Positions 23,909-32,572 are shown, counted from the stretch's first letter. The stretch: DNA of 40,490 nt from an uncultured Muribaculaceae bacterium (GCA_947176745.1 CAMWRV010000025.1:1-40490), one strand, 5' to 3'. A program made the numbers and translations. Notes: generated by a model from the letters alone, not told the origin.

Positions 23909-24829
23909 TTATTTCCAGAAGTAGTATGCGCCGCGGCCTCCTGCGGCCGTGTATCTGTAGATAAGGCGCAGCATTATCCTTTCACGCAGGGATAGTCCTT
24001 TGCGGCGGAGCGCCTCGGCGAGCAGACTGCGAGCTCCCGCCCGGTCTCCCTCCCGACGGTAATGCGCGGCGAGGATTACGCGCCGGTAGTCGAGCATTGA
24101 TTCCATGAGGTGTTGCTGCGGATGCCCGGCGATGCGGCTGCCGACCATATCGATGGTTTTCTCCCACTCCCCTCTCCGGTCGCGGAAGCGGCGTCCGGTG
24201 ATGGAGTCGGCCTGTGCGTGTATCCGCACGAGCACTTCGGGCACGGCGACGCTGCGGGATGAGGCGAGGGCTATGCGCACGCCGAGTTCCCAGTCGTTCC
24301 AGACTGCGGCCCGTTCCTCCCACCCTCCGATACTCCTGATGAAGTCGGCCCGGGCCATGTATACCTGCGTTGCAAGCATGGAATTGTAGAACTGACGCCG
24401 GAGTAGACCGTCGGTGTGGAATGGCTTCTGCGACCGCCGTCCGTCAAGGCTGACAAGCTCCGCCTTCCAGTAGACTATGTCGGCTCCGGCGGCATGAGCC
24501 ATTGCCCGCTCCACAAGGGAGGGCATCATCTCGTCGTCGGAGTCGAAGAATATGACATATCTGCCGGTCACGGCCTCAAGCCCGCGGTTGCGGGCGGCGG
24601 AGGCTCCGGGACGCGTCTCCCGCAGCTGTGTCACCCTCAGTCCGGGGACGTTTCTCCGCGCCGCAGCCCATTCGCTGACTTTACGCTCCGATCCGTCGGA
24701 GGAGTTGTTGTCGACCACGATGAGGTGAAGCGGACGCCACGTCTGGGCCGCCACACTGTCGAGCGTGCGGCAGATGAGCGATTCCCGGTCGCGCACCGGA
24801 ATGACTATGCTGATTTCTTCTCTCTCCAT
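23909..24829 (-). CDS. Family 2 glycosyltransferase
   Basis: The 306-residue protein has a GT-A N-terminal half: ISIVIPVRDRESLICRTLDS, LIVVDNNSSDGS, GASAARNRGLEAVTG and the metal-binding FFDSDDE (Asp96, Asp98). The second half, with GGWEERAAVWNDWELGVRIAL, fits the family 2 acceptor region, and the C-terminal 80 residues are Arg-rich. It probably adds a sugar to a surface glycan; donor and acceptor are unknown. It follows galM by 8 bases and is probably co-transcribed with it. It is not closely similar to the glycosyltransferase at 7244-8245 in the visible motifs. Confidence 0.92.
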   Translation of the reverse strand: MEREEISIVIPVRDRESLICRTLDSVAAQTWRPLHLIVVDNNSSDGSERKVSEWAAARRNVPGLRVTQLRETRPGASAARNRGLEAVTGRYVIFFDSDDEMMPSLVERAMAHAAGADIVYWKAELVSLDGRRSQKPFHTDGLLRRQFYNSMLATQVYMARADFIRSIGGWEERAAVWNDWELGVRIALASSRSVAVPEVLVRIHAQADSITGRRFRDRRGEWEKTIDMVGSRIAGHPQQHLMESMLDYRRVILAAHYRREGDRAGARSLLAEALRRKGLSLRERIMLRLIYRYTAAGGRGAYYFWK

Positions 24830-24837
24830 GTCTGCGC

Positions 24838-25881
24838 TCAGAATGTGCCGAACCTGAATATGATGGTCCGGAGGTATTCTTCTCCCGGTCTGAGGGCCTG
24901 CGACGGAAACTCCGGGCGGTTGGGTGCGTCGGGAAATCCCTGCATCTCGATCGCCACTCCGTCGTAATCCTCAAAGTTCCTGACCTTCCTGCGCGGGGAG
25001 TCGCTGAGCCAGTTGGCGGTGTAGACCTGCACGCCCGGCTGGTCGGAGTCTACGGTCAGAGTGCGTCCGCTACTTTTGTCGCGAAGTTCGACGGCATTGC
25101 GGCTCATAAGTCCCGGTCGCCATCCGTCTATCGCCCAGCAGTTGTCATATCCCTTGCCGAAGATCACTGCGGGAAAATCCGCATGAAGATCCTGCCCGAG
25201 TGTCTTGAATGCCAGAAAGTCCATCGGTGTGCCCCCTACATCGGAGAGTTCGCCTGTCGGCACAAGAGTTTCATCTGTCACGAGCCATCGCGACGCTTTC
25301 ATACGCATCTCGTGCGCGAGCACGCTTCCGGAGTCGGCGCCGCGAAGATTCCAGTATGCATGGTTTGTCATGTTGATCACGGTCTCTGCGTCGGTCTCCG
25401 CATGAAACTCAAGCGTGAGTGTATTGTCGTCGCTCCAACGGTAGACAGCCCTCACGCGCAGGTTACCCGGATAATTCTCTTCGCCGTCGGCCGAAAGGTA
25501 TGTGAATTCTACTCCTCCTCCGGTCTCTGCGCAGTCCCATATGCGGTTGTGGAATCCTGCCGGTCCTCCGTGAAGATGGTTGGGACCGCAGTTGACGGCC
25601 AGCATGTAGCGGCGTCCGGCCACTGTCAGTTCGCCGCCGGCGATGCGGTTGGCGTAGCGCCCCGGGCATTTGCCGAGGCAAGGGCCGTCGCATACGTAAT
25701 CGGCCGGATCGTCATAGGCGAGAGCCACATTGGCGATCTCTCCGAGGCGGTCAGGCACTCCGACGCCGATGATGCCGGCGCCGAGCGACGAAAGCTCAAC
25801 CCACGCCCCTGAGGCGTTCTCTATCCTGAATATCGTTATGTCGCCTGCAGGCGAGGGTGACAGTCTGCGTGTTGTCCTCAT
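24838..25881 (-). CDS. galM: Aldose 1-epimerase (galactose mutarotase)
   Basis: GalM interconverts alpha and beta anomers of aldoses. The 347-residue protein has CPGRYANRIAGG, NHLHGGPAGFHNRIWD (His104), the second catalytic-His region NMTNHAYWNLRG, and a C-terminal VQVYTANWL and GVAIEMQGFPDAPNRP containing the catalytic Glu. No signal peptide is seen, so it is cytoplasmic, unlike the lipoprotein galM of some Bacteroides. It heads a two-gene unit with the glycosyltransferase. Its upstream region carries a tandem 11-bp repeat. Confidence 0.95.
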   Translation of the reverse strand: MRTTRRLSPSPAGDITIFRIENASGAWVELSSLGAGIIGVGVPDRLGEIANVALAYDDPADYVCDGPCLGKCPGRYANRIAGGELTVAGRRYMLAVNCGPNHLHGGPAGFHNRIWDCAETGGGVEFTYLSADGEENYPGNLRVRAVYRWSDDNTLTLEFHAETDAETVINMTNHAYWNLRGADSGSVLAHEMRMKASRWLVTDETLVPTGELSDVGGTPMDFLAFKTLGQDLHADFPAVIFGKGYDNCWAIDGWRPGLMSRNAVELRDKSSGRTLTVDSDQPGVQVYTANWLSDSPRRKVRNFEDYDGVAIEMQGFPDAPNRPEFPSQALRPGEEYLRTIIFRFGTF

Positions 25882-25892
25882 GTTCTCAACAA

Positions 25893-25914
25893 CTTGTATA
25901 TAGCTTGTATATAG
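25893..25914. repeat. Tandem 11-bp repeat in the galM leader
   Basis: CTTGTATATAG occurs twice in perfect tandem at 25893-25903 and 25904-25914, 12 bases upstream of the galM ATG. The period equals about one helical turn. No standard TAnnTTTG box was found here, so the repeats may take part in the galM promoter or bind a regulator. Confidence 0.5.
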
Positions 25915-25934
25915 CCAGTTTAAAATGATTTCCT

Positions 25935-25967
25935 AAAAAAGCCGCGGCCGTTTCAAGGCCGCGGCTT
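25935..25967 (-). terminator. Rho-independent terminator of the CoA-transferase gene
   Basis: AAGCCGCGGCC (25939-25949) pairs with GGCCGCGGCTT (25957-25967) around GTTTCAA; on the minus strand the stem ends in TTTTTT (plus A25935-25940). It begins about 21 bases after the stop of the CoA-transferase. Confidence 0.9.
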
Positions 25968-25988
25968 CCGGTATGGTCATGATATAGT

Positions 25989-27494
25989 TTATTCTCCGTA
26001 TTTTGCGAAATCCGCGTTGAGCATGTCGCCTGTCTCCATGAATGCCTCGTGGAGAGCGAATGCCGCCGGGAGGTGGTGCGGAGTGTGTCCGCCGCCGTTC
26101 TTCGCCGCGAGCTTGAGGTAGTCCCACATGAGTTCCTTGTACATCGGATGCACGCAGTTCTCGATGATAGTCTCCGCACGCTGACGGGGATCCTTGCCGC
26201 GAAGGTCGGCCACACCCTGCTCTGTGGCGAGAATCTTGACTGAGTGCTCACTGTGGTCGAGGTGCGACACCATCGGCACGAAGGTCGAGATCTTGCCTCC
26301 TTTCTGGATAGAGGGGCAGGAGAAGATCGACAGATATGCGTTGCGGCTGAAGTCGGCGGAGCCGCCGATGCCGTTCATCATCTTGGTGCCGAGCACGTGT
26401 GTCGAATTGACATTACCGAAGATGTCGGCCTCGAGTGCGGTGTTCATGGCGATAAGACCGAGTCGGCGCACGATCTCCGGATGGTTGGAGATCTCGCCCG
26501 GACGCATCACGACTTTGTCGCGGAAGAAATCGATGTTCTCCATGAAGCGCAGCATCGCGTCGTCGCTGAATGTCAGGGCGCATGTCGAGGCAAACTTGCA
26601 TTTTCCTTCCTCCATGAGCGTCATCACGGCGTCCTGGATAACCTCGGTGTACATCTCGAATCTCGGGATCTCGGGGTTCTCGCCCAGACCGTAGAGCACG
26701 GCGTTGGCCACGTTGCCCACGCCTGACTGGATCGGCAGGAATTCTTTGGGGATCTTGCCGTTGCGGAGCTCGGAAGCGAGGAATTCACATATGTTCTGAC
26801 CGATCTTCGAGGTCAGTTCGTCGGGTGCGGTAAAGGGCGCGATGCTCTCTGAGGCGTTCGACGGCACGACACCGATGATCTTTTTCGGATCTATCTTAAG
26901 GATCGGCGAGCCGATGCGGTCGCTCGGTTTATAGATAGGAATCTCGCGGCGGTTCGGTGGATCAAGAGGTATGTAGTTGTCGTGGAAACCGCGGAACGAG
27001 TTGTGGTAGTAGCTGCTGTACTCGATGATGACTTTCTTCGCCAGCTGTGCCACTGTGGGCGCCATGCCGAGTCCGGCACCGAGGATAACCTCGCCGTTGG
27101 GACTCATTTCGGTCGCCTCGATAATGGCCACGTCGATGTCGCCGTAGAAACCGTAGCGCAGATCCTGCGACAGATGGCTCAGATGGATGTCGGAGTAGTG
27201 GATGCCGTCGCCGTTGACAAGCTTGCGGCAGTCCTTGTGGCTCTGATAGGGCACGCGGACGCCGATGGCTTCGGCACGCGAGAGCTCGCCGTCTACATGA
27301 TCGTTGGTCGAGGCTCCGGTGTAGAGATTCACTTTGAAAGGTTCGCCTTTTTCATGGAGGGCCTTTGCCTTTTCGGCCAAAGCCACCGTTACGACTTTTG
27401 GCGTTCCCGAGGCTGTGAAGCCGGACATGCCGACATTATCGCCGTTTTTTATCACACTGGCGGCCTCTTCTGCTGAAATAAATGGAATGCTCAT
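25989..27494 (-). CDS. Acetyl-CoA hydrolase/succinate CoA-transferase family enzyme
   Basis: The 501-residue protein belongs to the CoA-transferase family I that moves CoA between succinate, acetate or propionate. Motifs are GMSGFTASGTPKVV at the N-terminus, VILGAGLGMAPTVA, MYTEVIQDAV with the likely catalytic Glu284 that forms the acyl-CoA thioester adduct, and GIGGSADFSRNAYLS plus ATEQGVADLRGKDPRQRA in the C-terminal half. In succinate- and propionate-forming Bacteroidales such an enzyme would link propionate or acetate release to succinyl-CoA; exact substrates cannot be read. It has its own terminator and a promoter interlocked with that of miaB. Confidence 0.93.
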   Translation of the reverse strand: MSIPFISAEEAASVIKNGDNVGMSGFTASGTPKVVTVALAEKAKALHEKGEPFKVNLYTGASTNDHVDGELSRAEAIGVRVPYQSHKDCRKLVNGDGIHYSDIHLSHLSQDLRYGFYGDIDVAIIEATEMSPNGEVILGAGLGMAPTVAQLAKKVIIEYSSYYHNSFRGFHDNYIPLDPPNRREIPIYKPSDRIGSPILKIDPKKIIGVVPSNASESIAPFTAPDELTSKIGQNICEFLASELRNGKIPKEFLPIQSGVGNVANAVLYGLGENPEIPRFEMYTEVIQDAVMTLMEEGKCKFASTCALTFSDDAMLRFMENIDFFRDKVVMRPGEISNHPEIVRRLGLIAMNTALEADIFGNVNSTHVLGTKMMNGIGGSADFSRNAYLSIFSCPSIQKGGKISTFVPMVSHLDHSEHSVKILATEQGVADLRGKDPRQRAETIIENCVHPMYKELMWDYLKLAAKNGGGHTPHHLPAAFALHEAFMETGDMLNADFAKYGE

Positions 27495-27525
27495 TTGTAA
27501 CGTTTAGATTTAAATGGTAATTTTG
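27494..27525 (+). promoter_or_regulatory. Promoter of miaB
   Basis: TTTG at 27494-27497, 20 bases, TAATTTTG at 27518-27525: an exact consensus. The TTTG shares a base with the start codon of the divergent CoA-transferase. The predicted start near 27529 excludes the ATG at 27514 as a miaB start. Confidence 0.75.
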
Positions 27526-27527
27526 CA

Positions 27528-27559
27528 CAAATTTAATAATTTTATGCAATACCAACTAA
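27528..27559 (-). promoter_or_regulatory. Probable promoter of the CoA-transferase gene
   Basis: On the minus strand TAAATTTG (plus 27528-27535) is an exact -7 box; the -33 region 20 bases upstream (TTAG, plus 27556-27559) is weak. The box faces the miaB -7 box with only two bases between them. Confidence 0.5.
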
Positions 27560-28935
27560 CGATGGAACCATTTTTTTTACCGGAAAACGGAAAAAAGTGC
27601 ACATTATCCAAAAAAGTGCGCATCGAGACCTATGGCTGCCAGATGAACGTGGCTGATTCGGAGGTCGTGGCCGCCATGATGGCTCTCGCGGGTTATGAAC
27701 CCACGGAATCCGACAGCGAGGCGGCAGCCGTGCTTCTGAACACGTGTTCTATCCGCGACAACGCCGAACAGAAGATCTATTCCCGTCTCGCCTACTGGAA
27801 CGCCATGAGACGCAAGTCGGGCAGAAATGTCATAATCGGTGTCATCGGCTGCATGGCCGAACGCCTGAAGAACGAACTCATCGAGCGACATGGCGTCGAT
27901 CTTGTGGCCGGACCTGACGCGTATCTCGATCTGCCGGCTCTGGTAGCGGCGGCAGAGACGGGGCAGCCGGCAATCAACATCGACCTGTCTCTGTCGGAGA
28001 CATACCGTGATGTCGTGCCGCGCAGACTCGGAGGCGCAGGTGCCGTGGGCGGATTCATTTCCATAATGAGAGGGTGCAACAATTTCTGCTCTTACTGCAT
28101 CGTGCCTTACACCCGCGGACGAGAACGCTCGCGCGAGCCGCAGAGCATTCTGCGCGAACTTGCCGATCTCAGGGAGCGGGGATTCCGCGAGGCGACGCTG
28201 CTGGGTCAGAATGTCAACAGTTATTCCTACACCGATCCTGATTCGGGAGCGACTGTAGGCTTCCCCGATCTTCTCGCAATGGTGGCGGAGGCAGCTCCCG
28301 ACATGCGCATCAGGTTCACCACTTCTCACCCGAAGGATATGAGCGACAGGACTCTTGAGGTCATCGCTGCGCATCCTAATCTGGCGCGCCACATCCATCT
28401 GCCCGTGCAGAGCGGCTCGAATTCGGTGCTCAGAAACATGAACCGTCGCTACACTCGCGAATGGTATCTCGACCGCGTGGCGGCAATAAGGCGCATTATC
28501 CCCGACGCCGGCTTGTCGACCGACATGTTTACAGGCTTCTATAATGAGTCGGAAGAGGATTTCGGGCAGACTCTCTCGCTCATGCGCGAGGCGGCGTTCG
28601 ACTCGGCTTTCATGTTCAAGTATTCGGAGCGTCCCGGCACTCTCGCATCGCGCGAGATGAAAGACAATGTGCCCGAGGAGGTGAAGATCGACCGTCTGAA
28701 CCGCATGATAGCGCTTCAGAACGAGCTTTCGCTCGAAAGCAACCGCCGCGACATAGGCCGCGAGTTCGAGGTGCTGGTAGAGGGTCCCTCCAGGCGCAAC
28801 CCCGAGGAATTCTGCGGACGCACGTCGCAGAACAAGTTTGTGGTCTTCCCGAAGGGTTCTGTCAAGACGGGCGATTTCGTCCGTGTCCGCATTACCGACG
28901 CTTCGTCGGCCACGCTGCACGGCGAATTGATCTGA
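27544..28935 (+). CDS. miaB: tRNA i6A37 methylthiotransferase MiaB
   Basis: A radical-SAM enzyme that adds methylthio to i6A37 of tRNAs reading UNN codons. Using the ATG at 27544, cluster ligands are Cys32 (TYGCQMNVADSE), Cys68 (NTCSIRD) and Cys103 (IGCMAER), and the radical-SAM triad is Cys178, Cys182, Cys185 (CNNFCSYC). PVQSGSNSVLRNMNRRYT and a C-terminal TRAM domain with VEGPSRRNPEEFCGRTSQNK complete the family pattern. The length of 463 residues is normal. The ATG at 27562 is an equally possible start; 27514 is ruled out by the promoter. It converges on the coiled-coil gene with 19 bases between stops and no visible terminator. Confidence 0.96.
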   Translation: MQYQLTMEPFFLPENGKKCTLSKKVRIETYGCQMNVADSEVVAAMMALAGYEPTESDSEAAAVLLNTCSIRDNAEQKIYSRLAYWNAMRRKSGRNVIIGVIGCMAERLKNELIERHGVDLVAGPDAYLDLPALVAAAETGQPAINIDLSLSETYRDVVPRRLGGAGAVGGFISIMRGCNNFCSYCIVPYTRGRERSREPQSILRELADLRERGFREATLLGQNVNSYSYTDPDSGATVGFPDLLAMVAEAAPDMRIRFTTSHPKDMSDRTLEVIAAHPNLARHIHLPVQSGSNSVLRNMNRRYTREWYLDRVAAIRRIIPDAGLSTDMFTGFYNESEEDFGQTLSLMREAAFDSAFMFKYSERPGTLASREMKDNVPEEVKIDRLNRMIALQNELSLESNRRDIGREFEVLVEGPSRRNPEEFCGRTSQNKFVVFPKGSVKTGDFVRVRITDASSATLHGELI

Positions 28936-28954
28936 CACCGACATGTGAAGAATC

Positions 28955-29530
28955 TCACTCCGGCAGGTTCTCGAGCCAGTCGGATTCCGACCGGACGCTA
29001 TCGTCCGGCTGACGTTTCCGCAACGGCACTGTTTCTGTTTTGCCATTCGGCAGCCCGCCTCCCATATCGATCACCGCTATCTCATCGGCTTCCGGATCTC
29101 TTTCTCCGGAAGCCTTTTTCATATCCCTGATCACACCCTGCAACCGGCTTATGCGCATCTCGTAGCGACGCTTCATCTCTTCGGCGCGGCGGAGAACAGC
29201 GTCGAATTCACGTATCTGCTGCTCGGTGTCCTTGCGGTCTTCAAGCTCGACACGCAGTCTGTCGGCGGCGGCGCGGGCGGCGGCAAGCTCGGCGCTCAGC
29301 GTGTCGCGCCTTGAGGCGAGTTCCGTATTGATCAGGGCGGCGGCGGCATTGTCTCCCTCAAGGCGAGAGATCCGCTCTTGCGCGGCGGCAAGAGCTTCGG
29401 CTGTGGCTTCGGCCTCGCGGCGCAATGCCGCGCTTTCGCCGCCGGCGGCTTCAAGCGTCTCTTCCTGTGCCTCCATGACGCGTCGGGTCACCTGAGGATG
29501 CAACCATATTTTCCATGCTGAGAATGCCAC
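28955..29530 (-). CDS. Coiled-coil protein coupled to the receiver-dikinase gene
   Basis: I do not recognise a family. The 191-residue product has an N-terminal segment with Trp and basic residues (FSAWKIWLHPQVTRRV), then a long Ala/Glu/Arg-rich heptad stretch (about residues 18-140) that should form a coiled coil, and a disordered tail with a Gly-rich piece (DMGGGLPNG) and acidic end. It starts with GTG at 29530-29528, two bases after the TAG of the preceding gene, so its translation is probably coupled and its product may act with that protein. An in-frame ATG inside the coil (residue 19) would remove the conserved-looking N-terminus. Confidence 0.75.
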   Translation of the reverse strand: MAFSAWKIWLHPQVTRRVMEAQEETLEAAGGESAALRREAEATAEALAAAQERISRLEGDNAAAALINTELASRRDTLSAELAAARAAADRLRVELEDRKDTEQQIREFDAVLRRAEEMKRRYEMRISRLQGVIRDMKKASGERDPEADEIAVIDMGGGLPNGKTETVPLRKRQPDDSVRSESDWLENLPE

Positions 29531-29532
29531 TG

Positions 29533-32517
29533 CTATTTTCCCGGTTTGAACACCACTCCCTTTGACTTACGACCGTTGACGGCTATGGTCAGAGGCTGGC
29601 TGAAACATATTATTTTCAGATATCGGGTCTCTCTTTCCACCGGCAGTGAAGCGATATAGTCATGGTCGATGTGACCGTTGCCTCCTTTGGGGTCGATTGT
29701 GAAGTATCCTGTGCCGAATGATGTGAGATTCTGGAAGAAGTGTGTGCCCTGCGAAGGCTCGATGCGGAATCCGGGCAACGCGCATTCGGCTATCACTCTC
29801 GCGCCTGAGATCTGTGCCCAGCGCACCGGTATGCCGAGCGACGGGTCGGAGGTGCCCCACCTGCCCGGACCGATCAGTACATATGGCTCGCCGGCGCGGC
29901 TCAGTTCCTCGTTGACAGTTCCCACCTCGTCTGCTATGTCGCGGGTGCGGAGGGTGTCGAATGCTTCCGGCTTAACATAGACGGCATATCTGACTCCGTC
30001 CATCATGCCGTGACCGAGGGCGGCGTCAGAACGCATCAGCACCTCTTCGTCGGAGACTTCGGTGATCGAGTCGTCGAGCATCTCTTTCTGGTCGACTATG
30101 GGCCGGATCTGAAGCCAGTAGACTGTGCCTTTGCGCCCCTCGGAGTCGGGACGCGGATATATGTTGCCGGCAAACTCGATCTCGACGGGACGTCCCATCT
30201 CGTATTGGCCGGTGCGGAGCATGAAGTCTGTGATCCGGGCAAGAGGAAACACTCCATGCTTGAGGATGTTGGCGAATGTCACCACCTTGCGCCCCGGTCC
30301 TGTCTCGTTGTCACGGATCACGCGGTCGTTGACGTCGAATGTCGATACAAGGTATCGCAACGCTCCGGTCCGGAATGCGTCGGCCACGGGAACGCGGCTG
30401 ATGTTGAATGTATCTTCGGGCTGGAGCACGCAGTGCCGCTGGTCTGTGCCGAGCGGCAGGGCGTTGAGCGATGTCTGGGTGTCGCGCAGCGCAAGTTCGA
30501 GTGTCGAGGTCTGAAGCACCTTGTCGGGATGCGCGGGAGAGAATCTGAGTGCCTTGCCGCCGTCGACTATATATGACCCGAGTCCGGCCGCTACCTCGAC
30601 CACACCCTCTTCGCTTTTCTCATCGCCGACGGGATAGTAATTGAGCGACCGCCCTACTCCTGAAAAGTTCGGATAGTAGAATCCGCCATGGTCGGATCCG
30701 GCCACTTCCTGAAGTATTACGGCCATCTTCTCCTGGTCGATGACGTTGCTTGTGGCGTTCATGTATGCCTTGGAGTCTTTGTAGAAGACGGAGGCATAGA
30801 CGGCCTTGACCGCGTCGCAGAGCATGTTGACGCGCGCTTCAGGGTCGTCACCGTAGGGCACCATGTAGGTGCTGTAGATTCCGGCGAAGGGCTGGTAGTG
30901 GGAGTCTTCGATCAGCGACGAGCTGCGCACCGCCAGCGGGCGCCTCACCACGTCGAAGAAGGCCTGAAGATCGGACCGCACGTCGGCCGGAAACTCGGCC
31001 TCGAGGAAATGCCGCAGTATCTCTTCGTCGGGCGCATCGGAAAGGGCGACGCCGTAAAGGTCGTTGCGGTCCATGAAGTCATCGAAGATGTCTGTGCAGA
31101 CCACAAGCGTGTGGGGAATGGTGATCTGGACTCCGTCGAAGTTGTCGCACACCGGATTGCGCTTTATTATCTGGTCTATGAATGCCAGTCCGCGCCCTTT
31201 GCCTCCCATCGAGCCTTTGCCGATGCGGGCGAAGTTGCTGTAGTCGTCGTAGAGTTCCTTGTGAAAGTCGGCCACAACGCCGCGGTTTTTCATGCGGCGG
31301 TAACGGACTATGCACTCGAATACGAGACGCCGGACTTTCGGGGCGTCTTCTATGTCTATAAACTCAAAGTCGCGCAGGCAGTCGGCTATCGGGAAGAGAG
31401 CTCGTGAATAGAGCCAGCGGCTTATGCAGTTGGTGCTGCAGTAATAGTGCAGCAGATCGTCGGGAATCTCGAATATCTTGTGCTGCAGATCCTTCAGGCT
31501 GGTTATGCGCATAAGCTCGCGGCCGTTGCCCGGATATTTCACGATGAAGTCTCCGAAGCCGAACATATAGGATACGGCCTTGCGCAGGTCGATCGGAAGG
31601 GTCTTCGAGTTTTTGTCGATAAACACGTAGCCGGCCGCCTCGGCTCGGGCACGGTTCTCGGTCTCGGCGCTCTCCATGATGACCGGAGCGTATGGACGCC
31701 GGCGGTGCAGGTATTCGGCAAGGAGCATCCCGGCATCGGGGTCTTTTTCTCCGTTGCGGGGAAAACGGCCGTCGGTGACGAGTCCCATTATGTTGTCTCC
31801 ATACTTGTCGATGAGAGCTGCGGCTTCTTCGTAGTCGCGGGCCACAAGCACCTTGCAGCGGCCGCGCATGCGGAGCATGGCCTCATGCTTGTTGAGAGCC
31901 TCGGTCGAGAAGACCATCGACTGCTTGAGCAGGAACTTGAAGAGATACGGCAGTATCGAGCTGTTGAAGCGGATCGAGTCTTCGACGAAGAGGATGGCCT
32001 GGATTCCGATCACTCCCAGGTCATGGTCGGCGTTCATCCTGTCTTCGATAAGCTTGATGATGGCCACGATAAGATCGACGTTGCCGAGCCATGAGAAGAC
32101 ATAGTCGACTCCACGGAGATCTTCGTTGGCGATGCGGCGCCGCACCTCGTTGCTGAAGGGTGTGAGAACGACAAAAGGCACGTCAGGATAGAGTTCGTCC
32201 ATCCTGACTGCCTCGGTGAATGTCTCGCTGATGTCCACGCCGGGCATCGCGATGATAAGGTCGTAGTGGCGGGCGGCAAGCTCGGCGTACGCCTCGCTGT
32301 AGTTGGCCACTTTCGTGAAACGCGGCGCAGAGGTGAGGTTGAGGGCGACATATTCGTTGTAGACCTGCTCCTCCACACGCCCGTCTTCCTCAAGTATGAA
32401 GGCGTCGTAGGGAGTGGCGATCAGCAGGATATTGAATATCCTCTTCTGCATCAGGTCCTGAAACGCCGTGTCTTTGAGATACAGGCGGCTCAGCATTGTG
32501 TCGTTGACGTTCTTCAT
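29533..32517 (-). CDS. Tandem receiver / PEP-synthase-type ATP-binding fusion protein
   Basis: The 994-residue protein is usually labelled PEP/pyruvate-binding domain protein. Residues about 28-165 look like a degenerate receiver domain (LIIAMPGVD lacks the phospho-acceptor Asp in its usual place). Residues about 175-315 look like an intact receiver: acidic pair Glu179-Asp180, Asp249 in LVTDGRFPR, Ser283 in VIMESAE and Lys302 in FIDKNSK. Residues about 430-806 are a PPDK/PEP-synthase ATP-binding domain (GSMGGKGRG, Arg531 in LAVRSSSLIED, final LQIRPI). The last 190 residues are unassigned. No phospho-histidine motif or PEP-binding barrel is present, so PEP synthesis is not expected. It lies 55 bases after the hemD-like gene. 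Confidence 0.85.
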   Translation of the reverse strand: MKNVNDTMLSRLYLKDTAFQDLMQKRIFNILLIATPYDAFILEEDGRVEEQVYNEYVALNLTSAPRFTKVANYSEAYAELAARHYDLIIAMPGVDISETFTEAVRMDELYPDVPFVVLTPFSNEVRRRIANEDLRGVDYVFSWLGNVDLIVAIIKLIEDRMNADHDLGVIGIQAILFVEDSIRFNSSILPYLFKFLLKQSMVFSTEALNKHEAMLRMRGRCKVLVARDYEEAAALIDKYGDNIMGLVTDGRFPRNGEKDPDAGMLLAEYLHRRRPYAPVIMESAETENRARAEAAGYVFIDKNSKTLPIDLRKAVSYMFGFGDFIVKYPGNGRELMRITSLKDLQHKIFEIPDDLLHYYCSTNCISRWLYSRALFPIADCLRDFEFIDIEDAPKVRRLVFECIVRYRRMKNRGVVADFHKELYDDYSNFARIGKGSMGGKGRGLAFIDQIIKRNPVCDNFDGVQITIPHTLVVCTDIFDDFMDRNDLYGVALSDAPDEEILRHFLEAEFPADVRSDLQAFFDVVRRPLAVRSSSLIEDSHYQPFAGIYSTYMVPYGDDPEARVNMLCDAVKAVYASVFYKDSKAYMNATSNVIDQEKMAVILQEVAGSDHGGFYYPNFSGVGRSLNYYPVGDEKSEEGVVEVAAGLGSYIVDGGKALRFSPAHPDKVLQTSTLELALRDTQTSLNALPLGTDQRHCVLQPEDTFNISRVPVADAFRTGALRYLVSTFDVNDRVIRDNETGPGRKVVTFANILKHGVFPLARITDFMLRTGQYEMGRPVEIEFAGNIYPRPDSEGRKGTVYWLQIRPIVDQKEMLDDSITEVSDEEVLMRSDAALGHGMMDGVRYAVYVKPEAFDTLRTRDIADEVGTVNEELSRAGEPYVLIGPGRWGTSDPSLGIPVRWAQISGARVIAECALPGFRIEPSQGTHFFQNLTSFGTGYFTIDPKGGNGHIDHDYIASLPVERETRYLKIICFSQPLTIAVNGRKSKGVVFKPGK

Positions 32518-32572
32518 GTCGCTTCCATATCTGGTGTCGGCTCCGCAGTCTGCGGCGCTTATGTATTGTCTG

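Noticed and set aside
27604..29046. 480-codon open frame antisense to miaB.
   Set aside because: GC-rich genes leave long open antisense frames; the plus strand holds all MiaB motifs and the antisense product resembles nothing.
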